A stretch of DNA of 64,000 nucleotides from contig CBFIEF010000012.1 in assembly GCA_965661545.1 (NCBI GenBank), forward strand, positions 1 through 64,000, in the 5' to 3' direction. The stretch's first letter is position 1, and each line of letters starts with the position of its first letter. The position numbers and the translations under genes were made by a program. The notes under the pieces were generated by a model. That model ran no database searches. It saw nothing but the letters and a program-made list of their open reading frames with translations, and was not told the DNA's origin. Below are positions 1 to 8,732 of the stretch, one piece after another. The DNA is from UBA7985 sp965661545 (lineage in GTDB: Bacteria; Pseudomonadota; Alphaproteobacteria; UBA7985).

Positions 1-995
1 CACAAGACTCTGAGCTGATCATTTTTGACTGGGCCGGTTATGAAGACCCTGAGTTCTTCACCGCCTACACAGCCAAACATGGCATGGATCCAACCTTTAC
101 CTACTTCGGTGACGAAGAAGAAGCATTCCAAAAACTACGCACGGGATTCCAGGCTGACGTTGTTCACCCGTGCTCCCAATCCGTACCAAAGTGGATTGAG
201 GCCGGCTTGATTGCGCCTTTGGACACGTCCCGGATTGACCGTTGGGACGAAATCAATACCTCGTTCCGTGACATCCCGGCGTTCCAGAAGGATGGCGAGT
301 ACTACTTTGTTCCTGTTGATTGGGGCAACACGGCAACCACCTACAACCCCGAAGTCCTTTCCGACGCTGACGTTCAGTCGCTCCAAGCCTTTGCAGATCC
401 AACCCACAAGGGCCGGATTTCCCTCCCAGACAATGTGGACGATGCCTATGCTTTGGGCTTTCTCTCCATTGGTTTGAAGGATTGGGCAACAGCGACGCAG
501 GCTGAGTTTGAGGCTGCGTCAGAGTTCTTGCGTGCCGTGCACCAGAACGTTCGTACCTACTGGTCCGACGGGGCGTCGCTCAACCAGTTGATGCAAAGTG
601 GCGAAGTTTACTTGGCCTGGGCATGGAATGAGACCTTCTCGACCATGACATACGAAGGCTACCCCATTGCCATGAAGCGCGATACGGACGAAGGCGCTTC
701 GAGCTGGGTGTGTGGTTACGCAAAAACCACAAATGCACCGGGTTCCGAAGACAAGTTCTACGACTTCATCAACGCGTGGCTTGAGCCTTACACGGCTGAG
801 TACATTGTCGCTTGGTGGGGCTACGGACACTCCAACGAAGTAGCAATGGCGAACATCGCAGAAGAAGATCTTGCGGCTGTTGGTTTGGAGACAAGCGATC
901 AATTGCGTGCTGGCACGCTGTGGCAAGGTCCAGTTCCATCCGCACTGCGCGAAGCCATGATTGCTGAGTTCGAGTTGATAAAAGCGGGCTTCTAA
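1..995 (+). CDS. Polyamine/betaine-type ABC transporter substrate-binding protein, 3' part
   Basis: The open frame runs in from the left edge (first full codon at base 3) and stops at 993-995, so the signal peptide and N-terminal lobe start are missing. About 330 residues are visible. The text resembles PotD/PotF-type periplasmic binding proteins: a segment DWGNTATTYNPEVL near the hinge, a WSDG region, and a long helical C-terminal part. Such proteins capture a small cationic solute and deliver it to an inner-membrane permease pair. It converges on the permease/ATPase operon at 3154-5959, which has no binding protein of its own, so it is probably that system's receptor. The substrate is not readable; a polyamine or a betaine-like amine is possible. 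Confidence 0.8.
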   Translation, partial: QDSELIIFDWAGYEDPEFFTAYTAKHGMDPTFTYFGDEEEAFQKLRTGFQADVVHPCSQSVPKWIEAGLIAPLDTSRIDRWDEINTSFRDIPAFQKDGEYYFVPVDWGNTATTYNPEVLSDADVQSLQAFADPTHKGRISLPDNVDDAYALGFLSIGLKDWATATQAEFEAASEFLRAVHQNVRTYWSDGASLNQLMQSGEVYLAWAWNETFSTMTYEGYPIAMKRDTDEGASSWVCGYAKTTNAPGSEDKFYDFINAWLEPYTAEYIVAWWGYGHSNEVAMANIAEEDLAAVGLETSDQLRAGTLWQGPVPSALREAMIAEFELIKAGF

Positions 996-1026
996 TCAGC
1001 CTTGAAACATCGTTTCTAAACGCGAA

Positions 1027-1064
1027 AAAACCGCCCTTCAGCCTTGTCGCTGTTGGGCGGTTTT
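1027..1064 (+). terminator. Rho-independent terminator after the binding-protein gene
   Basis: AAAACCGCCC (1027-1036) pairs perfectly with GGGCGGTTTT (1055-1064) around an 18-nt loop, followed by CTTTTG. It lies 32 bases after the stop codon of the binding-protein gene and just before the 3' end of the convergent methyltransferase gene, so it may serve both strands. Confidence 0.85.
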
Positions 1065-1088
1065 CTTTTGGGTGTTCGACGTGGGTGG

Positions 1089-1874
1089 TTAAGCAGGCCG
1101 GCGACCGCGCAAGTGATGGGGACAGTGCTCGCCAGTGTTCAACACGACAATCATCTTTTCCCATGTATCGACGAGGCTCTGGTGAAACTCAGCCCCAAAG
1201 TCCGACACCAGCCGATCCCGGCCCTCGCCCTCTAAATAGGCCAGCTCCTCACGCGCCAAATCGCGGTACCAAGGATTGCGATTCCGCAGTCCCACGTCCA
1301 CGAACCCCGCCGCAACCAAAGCACGCTCATATCGCTCTGGGGACGCCATCGCAAAGTCGAGGTCTTCAGCTTCGATGTAAGTCTTCATCTCCGGGCTGGG
1401 TTCACCGTCGTGCGACATCAGCCAATCTGAAGCCGCGAACCAACCGCCAGGCACCAAAATGCGGAAAACGTCCGCACACAGCGCTTCCTTGTCCGGAATA
1501 TGGATGATGGAATCCTTTGAGAACACAACGTCGAAGCTCTGATCGTCAAACACCAGTGGACCCGGAGCGACTTTCAGGATCGTCACCCGGTCAGCAACAT
1601 CCCGTTTTTCAGCCAGCTTCTTTGCCGCGTTGACCACATCGTCTTCAACATCAATCCCAATGACCTCCGCCGCGCCATGCTCCTGCGCCAGCAGCACAGC
1701 AATGGCGCCAGAGCCACAGCCGATATCGAGCACCCGCTTACCTGTCAGATCCAGACCGTCGATTACACGCGCCGTCTCATCAGGGCCGCCGGGCGACAAA
1801 AACCCCTCGCCCCAAATATCTTCCAGCGTCGCAATGTGCCGGTCGTCATAGTTCATTTCACTCTCAGCGGTCAT
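1089..1874 (-). CDS. Class I SAM-dependent methyltransferase (phosphoethanolamine/small-amine MT-like)
   Basis: A 261-residue Rossmann methyltransferase. Motif I is VLDIGCGSGAIAVLLA, followed by an acidic residue at the end of strand 2 (GIDVED) and motif IV around FDVVFSKDSIIHIPDK, where the SKDSxxHI text recalls phosphoethanolamine and sarcosine-type N-methyltransferases. The ATG at 1874 is chosen because GGGGAGG lies about 10 bases upstream; the frame could extend to a TTG at 1913, but that has no such site. It is the last gene of the transporter/Rieske operon, 49 bases after the Rieske stop. A role in methyl transfer to or from the imported amine is inference; the acceptor is unknown. Confidence 0.75.
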   Translation of the reverse strand: MTAESEMNYDDRHIATLEDIWGEGFLSPGGPDETARVIDGLDLTGKRVLDIGCGSGAIAVLLAQEHGAAEVIGIDVEDDVVNAAKKLAEKRDVADRVTILKVAPGPLVFDDQSFDVVFSKDSIIHIPDKEALCADVFRILVPGGWFAASDWLMSHDGEPSPEMKTYIEAEDLDFAMASPERYERALVAAGFVDVGLRNRNPWYRDLAREELAYLEGEGRDRLVSDFGAEFHQSLVDTWEKMIVVLNTGEHCPHHLRGRRPA

Positions 1875-1922
1875 AGCGATGGATCCTCCCCTTGCCTGCC
1901 CCGATGCCGCCAAGCCCTGAAC

Positions 1923-3134
1923 TCAGGCGCTCAATTTGGCGACGTAGTAGTCGAGAAAACGCTGTGTGTAGAACTCCATCTCCGCCAGCGGGCCGGGTTC
2001 ATAGAAACGCGAGTTCACGCCGTCTTGGTTCTTTTCAATAATGTGTTTGTCCGCCACGGTTGTGACATCCCACAACCAGCACAGGCGCTCCACATCATAG
2101 TCGCGGCCTTCCTGTGCATCTTCGTGGACCAGCCAGATGATCTCCTGCACGGACTCGCTCTGACTGATTGGAATAAAGCGGTAAAGCACGGCGTAATCGT
2201 TGTAGATCAGCATGGGGTTGAACATGCCGACATAGAGGTCGCTGGCCCCCTGATCATAGCCCTTCAGGCTGCCCAGCAGCGGCGCGAGCGGCTTACCGTC
2301 TTCGCTGCCGGTATCGTGGGTCTCGTAAAGGGAATGACGGCTGTACGTGTAATCCACCGACCCCTCGGGGCACAGTGGCCCAACACGGTCGATAAAAGCG
2401 GTGGAAACGCCCTGCTCCGCCGCGCGCTTTTCCATCGCCTCGTTGTACGGCGCCACCTTGTCCGCCGACATGTGCGTAGGATGTGCGCGCTTGAATTCAG
2501 GGTGCGCGGGCCCACAATGATAGCATTCATTGTAGTTCTCAACGAGCAGCTTCCAATTCGCCGCGACGGGGTAACTCACCCGCCGGGCAACCTTTGTCCG
2601 GTCCAAACCGAAGTTTTCCAGCGGCCCATCGAGTTCTCGTCGCATGGCATCAAAGCTGGAGGGGTTGTCGGAAAAATTAACGAACACCATCCCATGGAAC
2701 AGCTCACAAGCCACTGGCTTCAGTCCAAGCGCATCGCGGTCCACATCCTTGCCCATCATCCGCGCATTCAGCAGCGTGCCGTCCAGCCCGTAAGTCCAAG
2801 CGTGATAAGGACAAACAAAGCGGCTGACTGACCCCTGATGCTCCAAACAAACGCGGGATCCACGATGCCGACACACATTGGCGAAGGCACGGATCTCGCC
2901 ATCATTGCCTCTGACAACGATCACTGACTCCTTGAGCAGCTCAAAAATCTTAAAATTGCCGGTCTCGGGAATCTCATTCGCTAGCGCTGCGAAGTGCCAC
3001 TCTTGCATCATAATTGCTTCGACATCGCGCTCGAACACGTCCTGCGAGGCATAAAAACCCTGCGCCAGCGCAAAGCCGGAGCGGTGGCTGCTTAACAGCT
3101 GGCTTAGCGGGGAAAGGACAGATGAAGATGACAT
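1923..3134 (-). CDS. Rieske non-heme iron oxygenase, quaternary-ammonium demethylase type (alpha subunit)
   Basis: A 403-residue oxygenase. The Rieske 2Fe-2S motif is CRHRGS (C88, H90) and CPYHAWTYGLDG (C108, H111). The mononuclear iron site is in ENYNECYHCGPAH, giving H206 and H211. The acidic residue that bridges the two metal centres is Glu203, where ring-hydroxylating dioxygenases have Asp. A Glu here is characteristic of the branch acting on carnitine, choline, glycine betaine and stachydrine. Start ATG 3134 is chosen because the longer frame would run into the ATPase gene. Position between an amine-type ABC transporter and a methyltransferase supports oxidative N-demethylation of an imported compound. 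The reductase partner is not in the window. Exact substrate unknown. Confidence 0.82.
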   Translation of the reverse strand: MSSSSVLSPLSQLLSSHRSGFALAQGFYASQDVFERDVEAIMMQEWHFAALANEIPETGNFKIFELLKESVIVVRGNDGEIRAFANVCRHRGSRVCLEHQGSVSRFVCPYHAWTYGLDGTLLNARMMGKDVDRDALGLKPVACELFHGMVFVNFSDNPSSFDAMRRELDGPLENFGLDRTKVARRVSYPVAANWKLLVENYNECYHCGPAHPEFKRAHPTHMSADKVAPYNEAMEKRAAEQGVSTAFIDRVGPLCPEGSVDYTYSRHSLYETHDTGSEDGKPLAPLLGSLKGYDQGASDLYVGMFNPMLIYNDYAVLYRFIPISQSESVQEIIWLVHEDAQEGRDYDVERLCWLWDVTTVADKHIIEKNQDGVNSRFYEPGPLAEMEFYTQRFLDYYVAKLSA

Positions 3135-3153
3135 GATTTGCTCAGTCCAGATC

Positions 3154-4248
3154 TCAGGAAAACAGGACGATCGAGTCCGCGCCCCAACCAATACGCACGT
3201 TCGTCCCCGAAGCGACAATCAAGCGTCCGGCGGTATTGCGCATTGAGACCGTGGTTAGCTCTTCGGTTTCGGGCAACTGAACGCTGTAATAGGTCATATC
3301 GCCGTAGTAGGACGCGCCAACAACCACACCCTCTGATTCACATTCAGCGCGATCACTTTCGTCAAACAAGATCGTCAACATTTCTGGCCGCACGCCAATG
3401 CGATCAATCGAAGCAGCCACCAAGCCCTCGGGCCGTGCTCCGTGGTCAATTGTAACAGAGCCAAGCGCCGGAATAGTTAACTCAAGCCCGCCCTTCGCCC
3501 CTTCACTCGCCTGCGCGGTCAGGAAGTTCATCACGCCGATAAAGGACGCAACCCGCTCGTTGACCGGGTGCCGATAGAGTGTTTGCGGGCTAGCAACTTG
3601 CGCAATTTCGCCCTCAAACAGCACCGCAATGCGGTCTGACATGATAAGGGCTTCTTCTTGGTCATGCGTAACGAGGATAAAGGTAATACCCACCGACTGC
3701 TGCAATTCTCGCAGCTCAATCTGCATCTGTTCTCGCAGCTTTTTGTCCAAAGCAGACAGCGGTTCGTCCAGCAGCACCACACGTGGCTTCATCACCAAGG
3801 CACGAGCCAACGCGACCCGCTGGCGTTGTCCGCCCGAGAGCTCATGCGCGGAGCGGTCACCATAGCCATCGAGATCAACCATGGCCAAAGCCGTATTCAC
3901 CTCTTCAGCGATTTCAGCTCGGCTCATCTTCTTCTTCGCCAAGCCGTAGCCGACGTTATCGGTAACACTCAAATGGGGGAAAATGGCGTAGCTTTGGAAC
4001 ACCATGTTGGTCGGGCGTTTGTTCGCCGGAATGCCCATCATCGGCTCGCCGCCAATAACAACCGCGCCAGAGGTGGGTTCTTCGAAGCCAGCGATCATGC
4101 GCAGCAGCGTGGTCTTACCGCAGCCTGATGGCCCGAGAAGAGAGAAAAACTCGCCCTCTTCGATCTTGAGATTGACCCCCTTGAGCGCTTCGATTTTGCC
4201 AAAGGACTTGTGGACGTCGCTGATGTCGATAATGGGAGTCTGGGTCAT
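3154..4248 (-). CDS. ABC transporter ATP-binding protein (PotA-type)
   Basis: A 364-residue ATPase. Walker A GPSGCGKTT, signature LSGGQRQRVALARA, Walker B VVLLDEPLSALD and H-loop VTHDQEEA are all present, followed by a C-terminal TOBE-like domain typical of PotA/CysA-family importers. Start ATG 4248 overlaps the permease stop as ATGA; an open extension to 4410 would lie inside the permease gene and is rejected. It energises the two permeases upstream. The Rieske gene starts 19 bases after its stop, so transport and oxidation are co-transcribed. Confidence 0.9.
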   Translation of the reverse strand: MTQTPIIDISDVHKSFGKIEALKGVNLKIEEGEFFSLLGPSGCGKTTLLRMIAGFEEPTSGAVVIGGEPMMGIPANKRPTNMVFQSYAIFPHLSVTDNVGYGLAKKKMSRAEIAEEVNTALAMVDLDGYGDRSAHELSGGQRQRVALARALVMKPRVVLLDEPLSALDKKLREQMQIELRELQQSVGITFILVTHDQEEALIMSDRIAVLFEGEIAQVASPQTLYRHPVNERVASFIGVMNFLTAQASEGAKGGLELTIPALGSVTIDHGARPEGLVAASIDRIGVRPEMLTILFDESDRAECESEGVVVGASYYGDMTYYSVQLPETEELTTVSMRNTAGRLIVASGTNVRIGWGADSIVLFS

Positions 4249-5078
4249 CGCATGAACCCTCCACCCGATGCCGGGTCGAGGCCTTGTTGTTTCGCGGAGC
4301 GGCGTCTGAACCATTCCCCCAGTACGAGCAGCAGGACGGAAAGGACGAGCAGGATGGTACCGAGCGCCATGACTGACGGCAGTTTGGCGGGGAAACGAAG
4401 TTGGCTCCAAATGTAGACCGGCAGCGTTACCTCGGTTCCTGTCAGGAAGAACGCGATGATGAACTCATCAAGCGAAATGGTGAAAGTAATCAGCAGGCTG
4501 GAAATCACGCCCGGCAGAATCAAGGGGAAGATCACACGACGAAACGTGCCGAACCCGGTTTCGCCCAAATCCTGCGAAGCCTCTTCGAGGTTTCGGTCCA
4601 ACCCCTGAAAGGCCGAAGAGAGGATAGCGACTGAGAACGGCACACAGATCAGCACGTGACCGCCAATGACGGTCCAGATCGAAAGCGAAAACCCCAGCTG
4701 CATCAGCAAAACCAGCAGCGCTACGGCGACAATGATCTCTGGCAGGACAAGCGGCAGCATGATGAAGCTGACAATACCGCGCTTTAACGGAAATCCGAAC
4801 CGTACCATGGCACGCGCCGCGCACGTGCCGAGTATTGTGCTCAAAACCGCCGTAACCACACCAACGATCATGCTGTTCTTCACCGCCTGATGCAGGGCCG
4901 TGCTCTCAAACAACACTGTGAACCACTTTGTTGTGAAGCCCTTTATGGGAAAGGCGATGATGGTTGAATCGTTAAACGCAAAGAGGGGCAACAGGATGAC
5001 CGGCGCATAGAGAAACGCGACGTATAGTGATGCGTAGGACAAAAGCCAATTTTTTGACAGAAACCGCGTCAGTCTCAT
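4245..5078 (-). CDS. ABC transporter permease (PotC-type)
   Basis: A 277-residue inner-membrane protein with about six hydrophobic segments and the conserved cytoplasmic EAA loop (EEASQDLGETGFGTFRRVIF) that docks onto the ATPase. It resembles PotC-class permeases of polyamine/betaine-type importers. Both ends are translationally coupled: its ATG (5078) overlaps the stop of the preceding permease as ATGA, and its stop overlaps the ATPase start the same way. It is expected to form the channel with the protein encoded at 5075-5959. Confidence 0.9.
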   Translation of the reverse strand: MRLTRFLSKNWLLSYASLYVAFLYAPVILLPLFAFNDSTIIAFPIKGFTTKWFTVLFESTALHQAVKNSMIVGVVTAVLSTILGTCAARAMVRFGFPLKRGIVSFIMLPLVLPEIIVAVALLVLLMQLGFSLSIWTVIGGHVLICVPFSVAILSSAFQGLDRNLEEASQDLGETGFGTFRRVIFPLILPGVISSLLITFTISLDEFIIAFFLTGTEVTLPVYIWSQLRFPAKLPSVMALGTILLVLSVLLLVLGEWFRRRSAKQQGLDPASGGGFMR

Positions 5079-5959
5079 TGAGCTCTCCCTCGGAACCAGC
5101 GTCCGGCCATAAAAATCACCAGACTGACTGACCCCACGATGATCATTGAGGTGATGGCTAGAGCCGCACCCAGGGGCGCGTTATTAGCCTTACCAAACTG
5201 AATTTGAATCATGTTGGAGATCATCAAACCATCGGTGCCGCCCACCAGCTTAGGCGTAATGAAGTCGCCAACTGTTGGGATCATCACGATCAACGTCGAA
5301 GCAATGACACCCGGCATCGCAAGGGGCAAAGTGACCCTGAAAAAGCGGCGAAACGGGCCATCGCCGAGGTCTTCCGCAGCTTCCAACAGAGACCGGTCGA
5401 TCCGCTCCAGCGATACGAAAATTGGTAGAATGGCAAAGGGCGCCCAAGCATGGGCCAGCGTGATAACAACGGCATTTAGGTTGTAGAGAATAAACGTCAT
5501 CGGCTCGTCGATGATACCAAGCCACATAAGCGCTGAGTTTAGGACGCCGTTATAGCCAAGGATCACTTTCCAAAGGAACACGCGCAGCAAGTAACTTGTC
5601 CAAAACGGAATGGTAATCAGAAACAGCCAAAGCGCCTTGTTCTTCTTAACTCGAAACGACAAGAAGTATGCCATTGGGAAAGCAAGCAGAACCGTAACGA
5701 GCGTTACCATGATCGAAATGTTCAGTGACCGAAGGATCAGCACGCGATAGATCGGTCGTTCCCACGCTTCCTTGTAATTCTTCAATGTAATGGTGGTGTC
5801 GAGGTCGAGGTAGTTTTGGCTCCAGAAGCTAAAAGTAACAACCATAGCTAAGGGCGCAGCAAGCATAATAAGCGCGTACAGCAACGGCGGGCTAATCAGT
5901 GTCAGCCCCTGTCTTTCCTCTCTGCCCAAAAGCAAAAATACACCCCGCACCTTCGACAT
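5075..5959 (-). CDS. ABC transporter permease (PotB-type)
   Basis: A permease of 294 residues from ATG 5959 (a TTG at 5965 with AAGG six bases upstream would add two). It has an N-terminal cytoplasmic segment, about six transmembrane helices and the EAA loop (LLEAAEDLGDGPFRRFFRVT) with the PotB/PotH pattern. It is the first gene of the five-gene transporter/oxygenase operon. Transcription probably starts in the short gap after 5959. The next upstream gene (6039-6632) lies 79 bases away on the same strand and may be read through. Confidence 0.88.
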   Translation of the reverse strand: MSKVRGVFLLLGREERQGLTLISPPLLYALIMLAAPLAMVVTFSFWSQNYLDLDTTITLKNYKEAWERPIYRVLILRSLNISIMVTLVTVLLAFPMAYFLSFRVKKNKALWLFLITIPFWTSYLLRVFLWKVILGYNGVLNSALMWLGIIDEPMTFILYNLNAVVITLAHAWAPFAILPIFVSLERIDRSLLEAAEDLGDGPFRRFFRVTLPLAMPGVIASTLIVMIPTVGDFITPKLVGGTDGLMISNMIQIQFGKANNAPLGAALAITSMIIVGSVSLVIFMAGRWFRGRAQ

Positions 5960-6038
5960 TACCAAGTTTTACCTTGAGGGAAGTCGCAGGGGTTGAGCAA
6001 GCAGTTTCTGTGTTGTTAGAAGCCCGTTACGAGGCGGT

Positions 6039-6632
6039 TTAGTCGGTAAGAGCCTCTTCAACCCAACCCAAGCGATCTTGGCCAAAGTGAAGAACGCCAT
6101 CGATCATGAAAGATGGTGCCCCGAAGATGCCGTTTTCTACGGCTTCTTGCGTACGCTTGATCAGATCGTCTTTGACCTCCTGATCCGCGATCATCATCAG
6201 GAATTCGCCGGGATCAAAACCATGTTCAACCAACAGCGCGCCAAAGCGTTCTTGGTCGCGAATATCAACTTCGTTTTGCCAAATCGCATGGAAAACCATG
6301 CTGACGTACTTATGGAACTTCGCTTCGTCTTCGCGCAGATAGCCGATGGCACCGCGCATCAGAGGCAAAGTGTTGAGTGGAAAGCCTTTGGGGTAGCTGA
6401 TTTCTGTACCGTAGTACTCGGCCCACCGTGCCAGATCTCGGTTCATCCACCGGCCCTTGGCCGGAATAAGGACAGGACTAGAATTGCCCGTTGCCTTGAA
6501 GACCCCTCCAAGCAGCATCGGCTTCCAATTGAGATGCGCACCGGTCCGTTCAGCAATTTTGCCAATTTGCGTGTACGCCAGAAAGGTCGCAGGGCTTCCA
6601 AAGTCGAAATAGAAGTCAACGGATTTAGTCAT
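6039..6632 (-). CDS. DsbA-family 2-hydroxychromene-2-carboxylate isomerase-like protein
   Basis: A 197-residue kappa-class glutathione-transferase fold protein. The N-terminal FYFDFGSPATFLAY segment is the hallmark of 2-hydroxychromene-2-carboxylate isomerases: the CxxC of DsbA is replaced by a Ser-containing motif that binds glutathione. The cis-Pro loop is GIFGAPSFMIDG, and WVEEAL closes the protein. Known members isomerise a naphthalene-degradation intermediate, but many relatives sit outside aromatic pathways, and no other naphthalene genes are visible here, so the substrate is open. GGAG about 10 bases before ATG 6632 supports the start. It lies just upstream of, and in the same direction as, the amine transporter operon. 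Confidence 0.8.
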   Translation of the reverse strand: MTKSVDFYFDFGSPATFLAYTQIGKIAERTGAHLNWKPMLLGGVFKATGNSSPVLIPAKGRWMNRDLARWAEYYGTEISYPKGFPLNTLPLMRGAIGYLREDEAKFHKYVSMVFHAIWQNEVDIRDQERFGALLVEHGFDPGEFLMMIADQEVKDDLIKRTQEAVENGIFGAPSFMIDGVLHFGQDRLGWVEEALTD

Positions 6633-6686
6633 TTTATGCTTTCTCCTGGCGACGCATAATTCTGAATTTTTCGTGTCCTACACCCA

Positions 6687-7919
6687 TCAGCGGCTCTCCG
6701 CCAAGGCTCCATAAACCAACCCACGCAATTCTCTGCGCAAGGGGTACCCACTGGACGGAATCTGTTGCGTCAAAAACACTGTTGTAATGTCCTCCACAGG
6801 ATCCACCCAAAACACCGTCGACGCCAACCCGCCCCAGCCAAACTCACCCGGCGTGCAAATCATGCCCGTCTTGGCGGGGTCGATGATCGAGTACATGCCA
6901 AGACCAAAACCGACACCGTGAAAACTTACCTCAGCGAAGCTTTCAACGCCCATGGACGCGATGTCGCCGGGCAAATGGTTGCTTGCCATTAACTTCACCG
7001 TCCGAGAGCCAAGAATGCGGGCGCCGTTGCTGCCCTGCCCTTGGCCGCGCAGCATTTCGACGAACTTCCAATAGTCCGCCATTGTCCCAACCAAACCGCT
7101 GCCCCCGGAGAAGCAGGTCACAGGATTGGATTCGTCTGCCCATAGAGATTCTTCAGCAGTCTCGGTCAGCTTCATTCGCTCATCTGCCGTTTTGGTGTAA
7201 AGCGCCGTGAGACGGTCTTTTTTATCGGCTGTCACCTGAAACGACGTGTCGTGCATTTCCAGCGGCTCGAAAATATGATCACGGAAGTACTGATCCAGCG
7301 TTTTGCCGGATACCACCTCAATCACGCGCCCCAGAACATCCAAAGATACGCTATAGTGCCATCGCTCGCCAGGATCGAAGACCAGCGGCATTGTTGCCAG
7401 CCGCTCGCACACCTCGGACAATGGTCCGTCGTGGGTGTTAAAGTCCGTCTGACGACGCAGGTACTCACCCGACACCGGATCCCCGGCAAAAATGCCGTAA
7501 GACAAGCCAGCCCGGTGAGTGAGCAAATCGTGCATGGTGATTGAGCGGCTTCTGGGTCGCTTGGAGTTGACGCGCGGCGCCACGCGCTCAAAAACCGGCG
7601 TATCCGCGAATTCCGGCAGCCATTTCTCAAGCGGATCATCCAGATGAACGAGCCCCTGCTCTTCCAGCTGCATATAGGCCACAGCCGTCACAGGCTTGCT
7701 CATCGAAAACAGCCGGACCAGTGCGTCGTCGGTATAAGGACGCTGAGCCTCAACATCCGCCATTCCAACGTGACTGGAGAACACCGGCTTGCCGTCACGG
7801 CTGACTACCACGTGGCCAAAGGGAATCTTCCCTGCATCAACATAGCGCTGCATCCACTGGGTCAGGCGGTCAAGCCGTGATGCATCAAAACCTGCCTTGA
7901 CGGGATCACTTATGTTCAT
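6687..7919 (-). CDS. Serine beta-lactamase-fold hydrolase/esterase (class C/EstB-like)
   Basis: A 410-residue member of the beta-lactamase/transpeptidase-like hydrolases. The SxxK nucleophile motif is S72-M-S-K75 (LFSMSKPVTAV), and the catalytic Tyr is probably Y189 in GERWHYSVSLDVLG. No signal peptide is apparent, so it is probably a cytoplasmic esterase of the EstB type rather than a periplasmic beta-lactamase. Start ATG 7919 has GAGGA six bases upstream. It is transcribed away from the racemase gene; only 55 bases separate the two divergent starts. Substrate unknown. Confidence 0.82.
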   Translation of the reverse strand: MNISDPVKAGFDASRLDRLTQWMQRYVDAGKIPFGHVVVSRDGKPVFSSHVGMADVEAQRPYTDDALVRLFSMSKPVTAVAYMQLEEQGLVHLDDPLEKWLPEFADTPVFERVAPRVNSKRPRSRSITMHDLLTHRAGLSYGIFAGDPVSGEYLRRQTDFNTHDGPLSEVCERLATMPLVFDPGERWHYSVSLDVLGRVIEVVSGKTLDQYFRDHIFEPLEMHDTSFQVTADKKDRLTALYTKTADERMKLTETAEESLWADESNPVTCFSGGSGLVGTMADYWKFVEMLRGQGQGSNGARILGSRTVKLMASNHLPGDIASMGVESFAEVSFHGVGFGLGMYSIIDPAKTGMICTPGEFGWGGLASTVFWVDPVEDITTVFLTQQIPSSGYPLRRELRGLVYGALAESR

Positions 7920-7974
7920 CTGAGTTCCTCACGAGTACGATCTCCACAATGCGTGTTTCCAGACGGAGAGCAAG

Positions 7975-8670
7975 ATGAAACGATTGGGTATCATTGGTGG
8001 CATGAGCTGGGAAAGCACAGCTGTTTACTACCGCTACCTGAACCAGCAAGTTAAAGAGGCCAAAGGACCGCTGAACTCTGCGCCCCTGCTGTTATGGAAC
8101 ATGGATTTCGCCCCCATCGCCCAATTGCAGGCCGAAGGAGAATGGGACGATCTTTCTGACCTGATGTGCGATGCGGCCCGTGGATTGAAAGCCGGCGGCG
8201 CGGAAGCAATCATCATTGCAACCAACACCATGCACTTGATGGCTGATGCTGTTCAAGCTGCGGCTGACCTGCCGCTGGTCCACATCGCCGACGCAACGGC
8301 TGGCGCTGTTCGTGGAGCTGGCGTCAAGCAGCCTTTACTGCTCGCCACGCGCTTTACGATGGAAAAGGAATTCTATCGCGACCGCGTGGAACAAGGTGCT
8401 GGCTGCGGCGTTGTTGTGCCTGAAGAACCGCACCGGACAACCGTCCACAACATCATTTATAATGAATTGGTGCAGGGCGAGGTCAAAGCAGCCAGCCGCG
8501 AGACCTATTTGAACATCATCAAATATTACCAGCGCGAGCGCGGGATTGATGGCGTTATCTTCGGCTGCACCGAGGTTGGCATGCTGATCAATCAGAGCCA
8601 GATCGATGTACCGTGCTTTGACACTTCCGCCATCCACTGCGAGGCCGCCGTCGCCGCAATCCTTGATTAG
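7975..8670 (+). CDS. Aspartate/glutamate racemase family protein (YgeA-like)
   Basis: A 231-residue, PLP-independent amino-acid racemase family member. The N-terminus MKRLGIIGGMSWEST matches the aspartate racemase/YgeA pattern. The second catalytic position is Cys198 in IFGCTEVG. At the first position, where many members have Cys, this protein has Thr83 (ATNTMH), the arrangement known for the E. coli L-Asp/Glu-specific racemase YgeA (Thr83/Cys197). The expected reaction is interconversion of L and D aspartate or glutamate, possibly one-sided. GGAGAG lies five bases before the ATG. Divergent from the serine hydrolase gene. Confidence 0.87.
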   Translation: MKRLGIIGGMSWESTAVYYRYLNQQVKEAKGPLNSAPLLLWNMDFAPIAQLQAEGEWDDLSDLMCDAARGLKAGGAEAIIIATNTMHLMADAVQAAADLPLVHIADATAGAVRGAGVKQPLLLATRFTMEKEFYRDRVEQGAGCGVVVPEEPHRTTVHNIIYNELVQGEVKAASRETYLNIIKYYQRERGIDGVIFGCTEVGMLINQSQIDVPCFDTSAIHCEAAVAAILD

Positions 8671-8674
8671 GTGC

Positions 8675-8710
8675 AAAAAGGCCCGGCGCGTGATGCACCA
8701 GGCCTGTTTT
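8675..8710 (+). terminator. Probable bidirectional terminator between racemase and amtB
   Basis: AAAAAGGCC (8675-8683) can pair with GGCCTGTTTT (8701-8710) with a short G/C core and T-rich flanks on either strand. It lies between the stop codons of two convergent genes (8670 and 8733). The perfectly paired core is short, so this is a moderate call. Confidence 0.55.
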
Positions 8711-8732
8711 CTTCACGAACAGTCAGACGACC

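Noticed and set aside
1677..2831. A 384-codon open frame on the plus strand opposite the methyltransferase and Rieske genes
   Set aside because: It is fully antisense to two genes with clear catalytic motifs, has no family pattern and no ribosome site.
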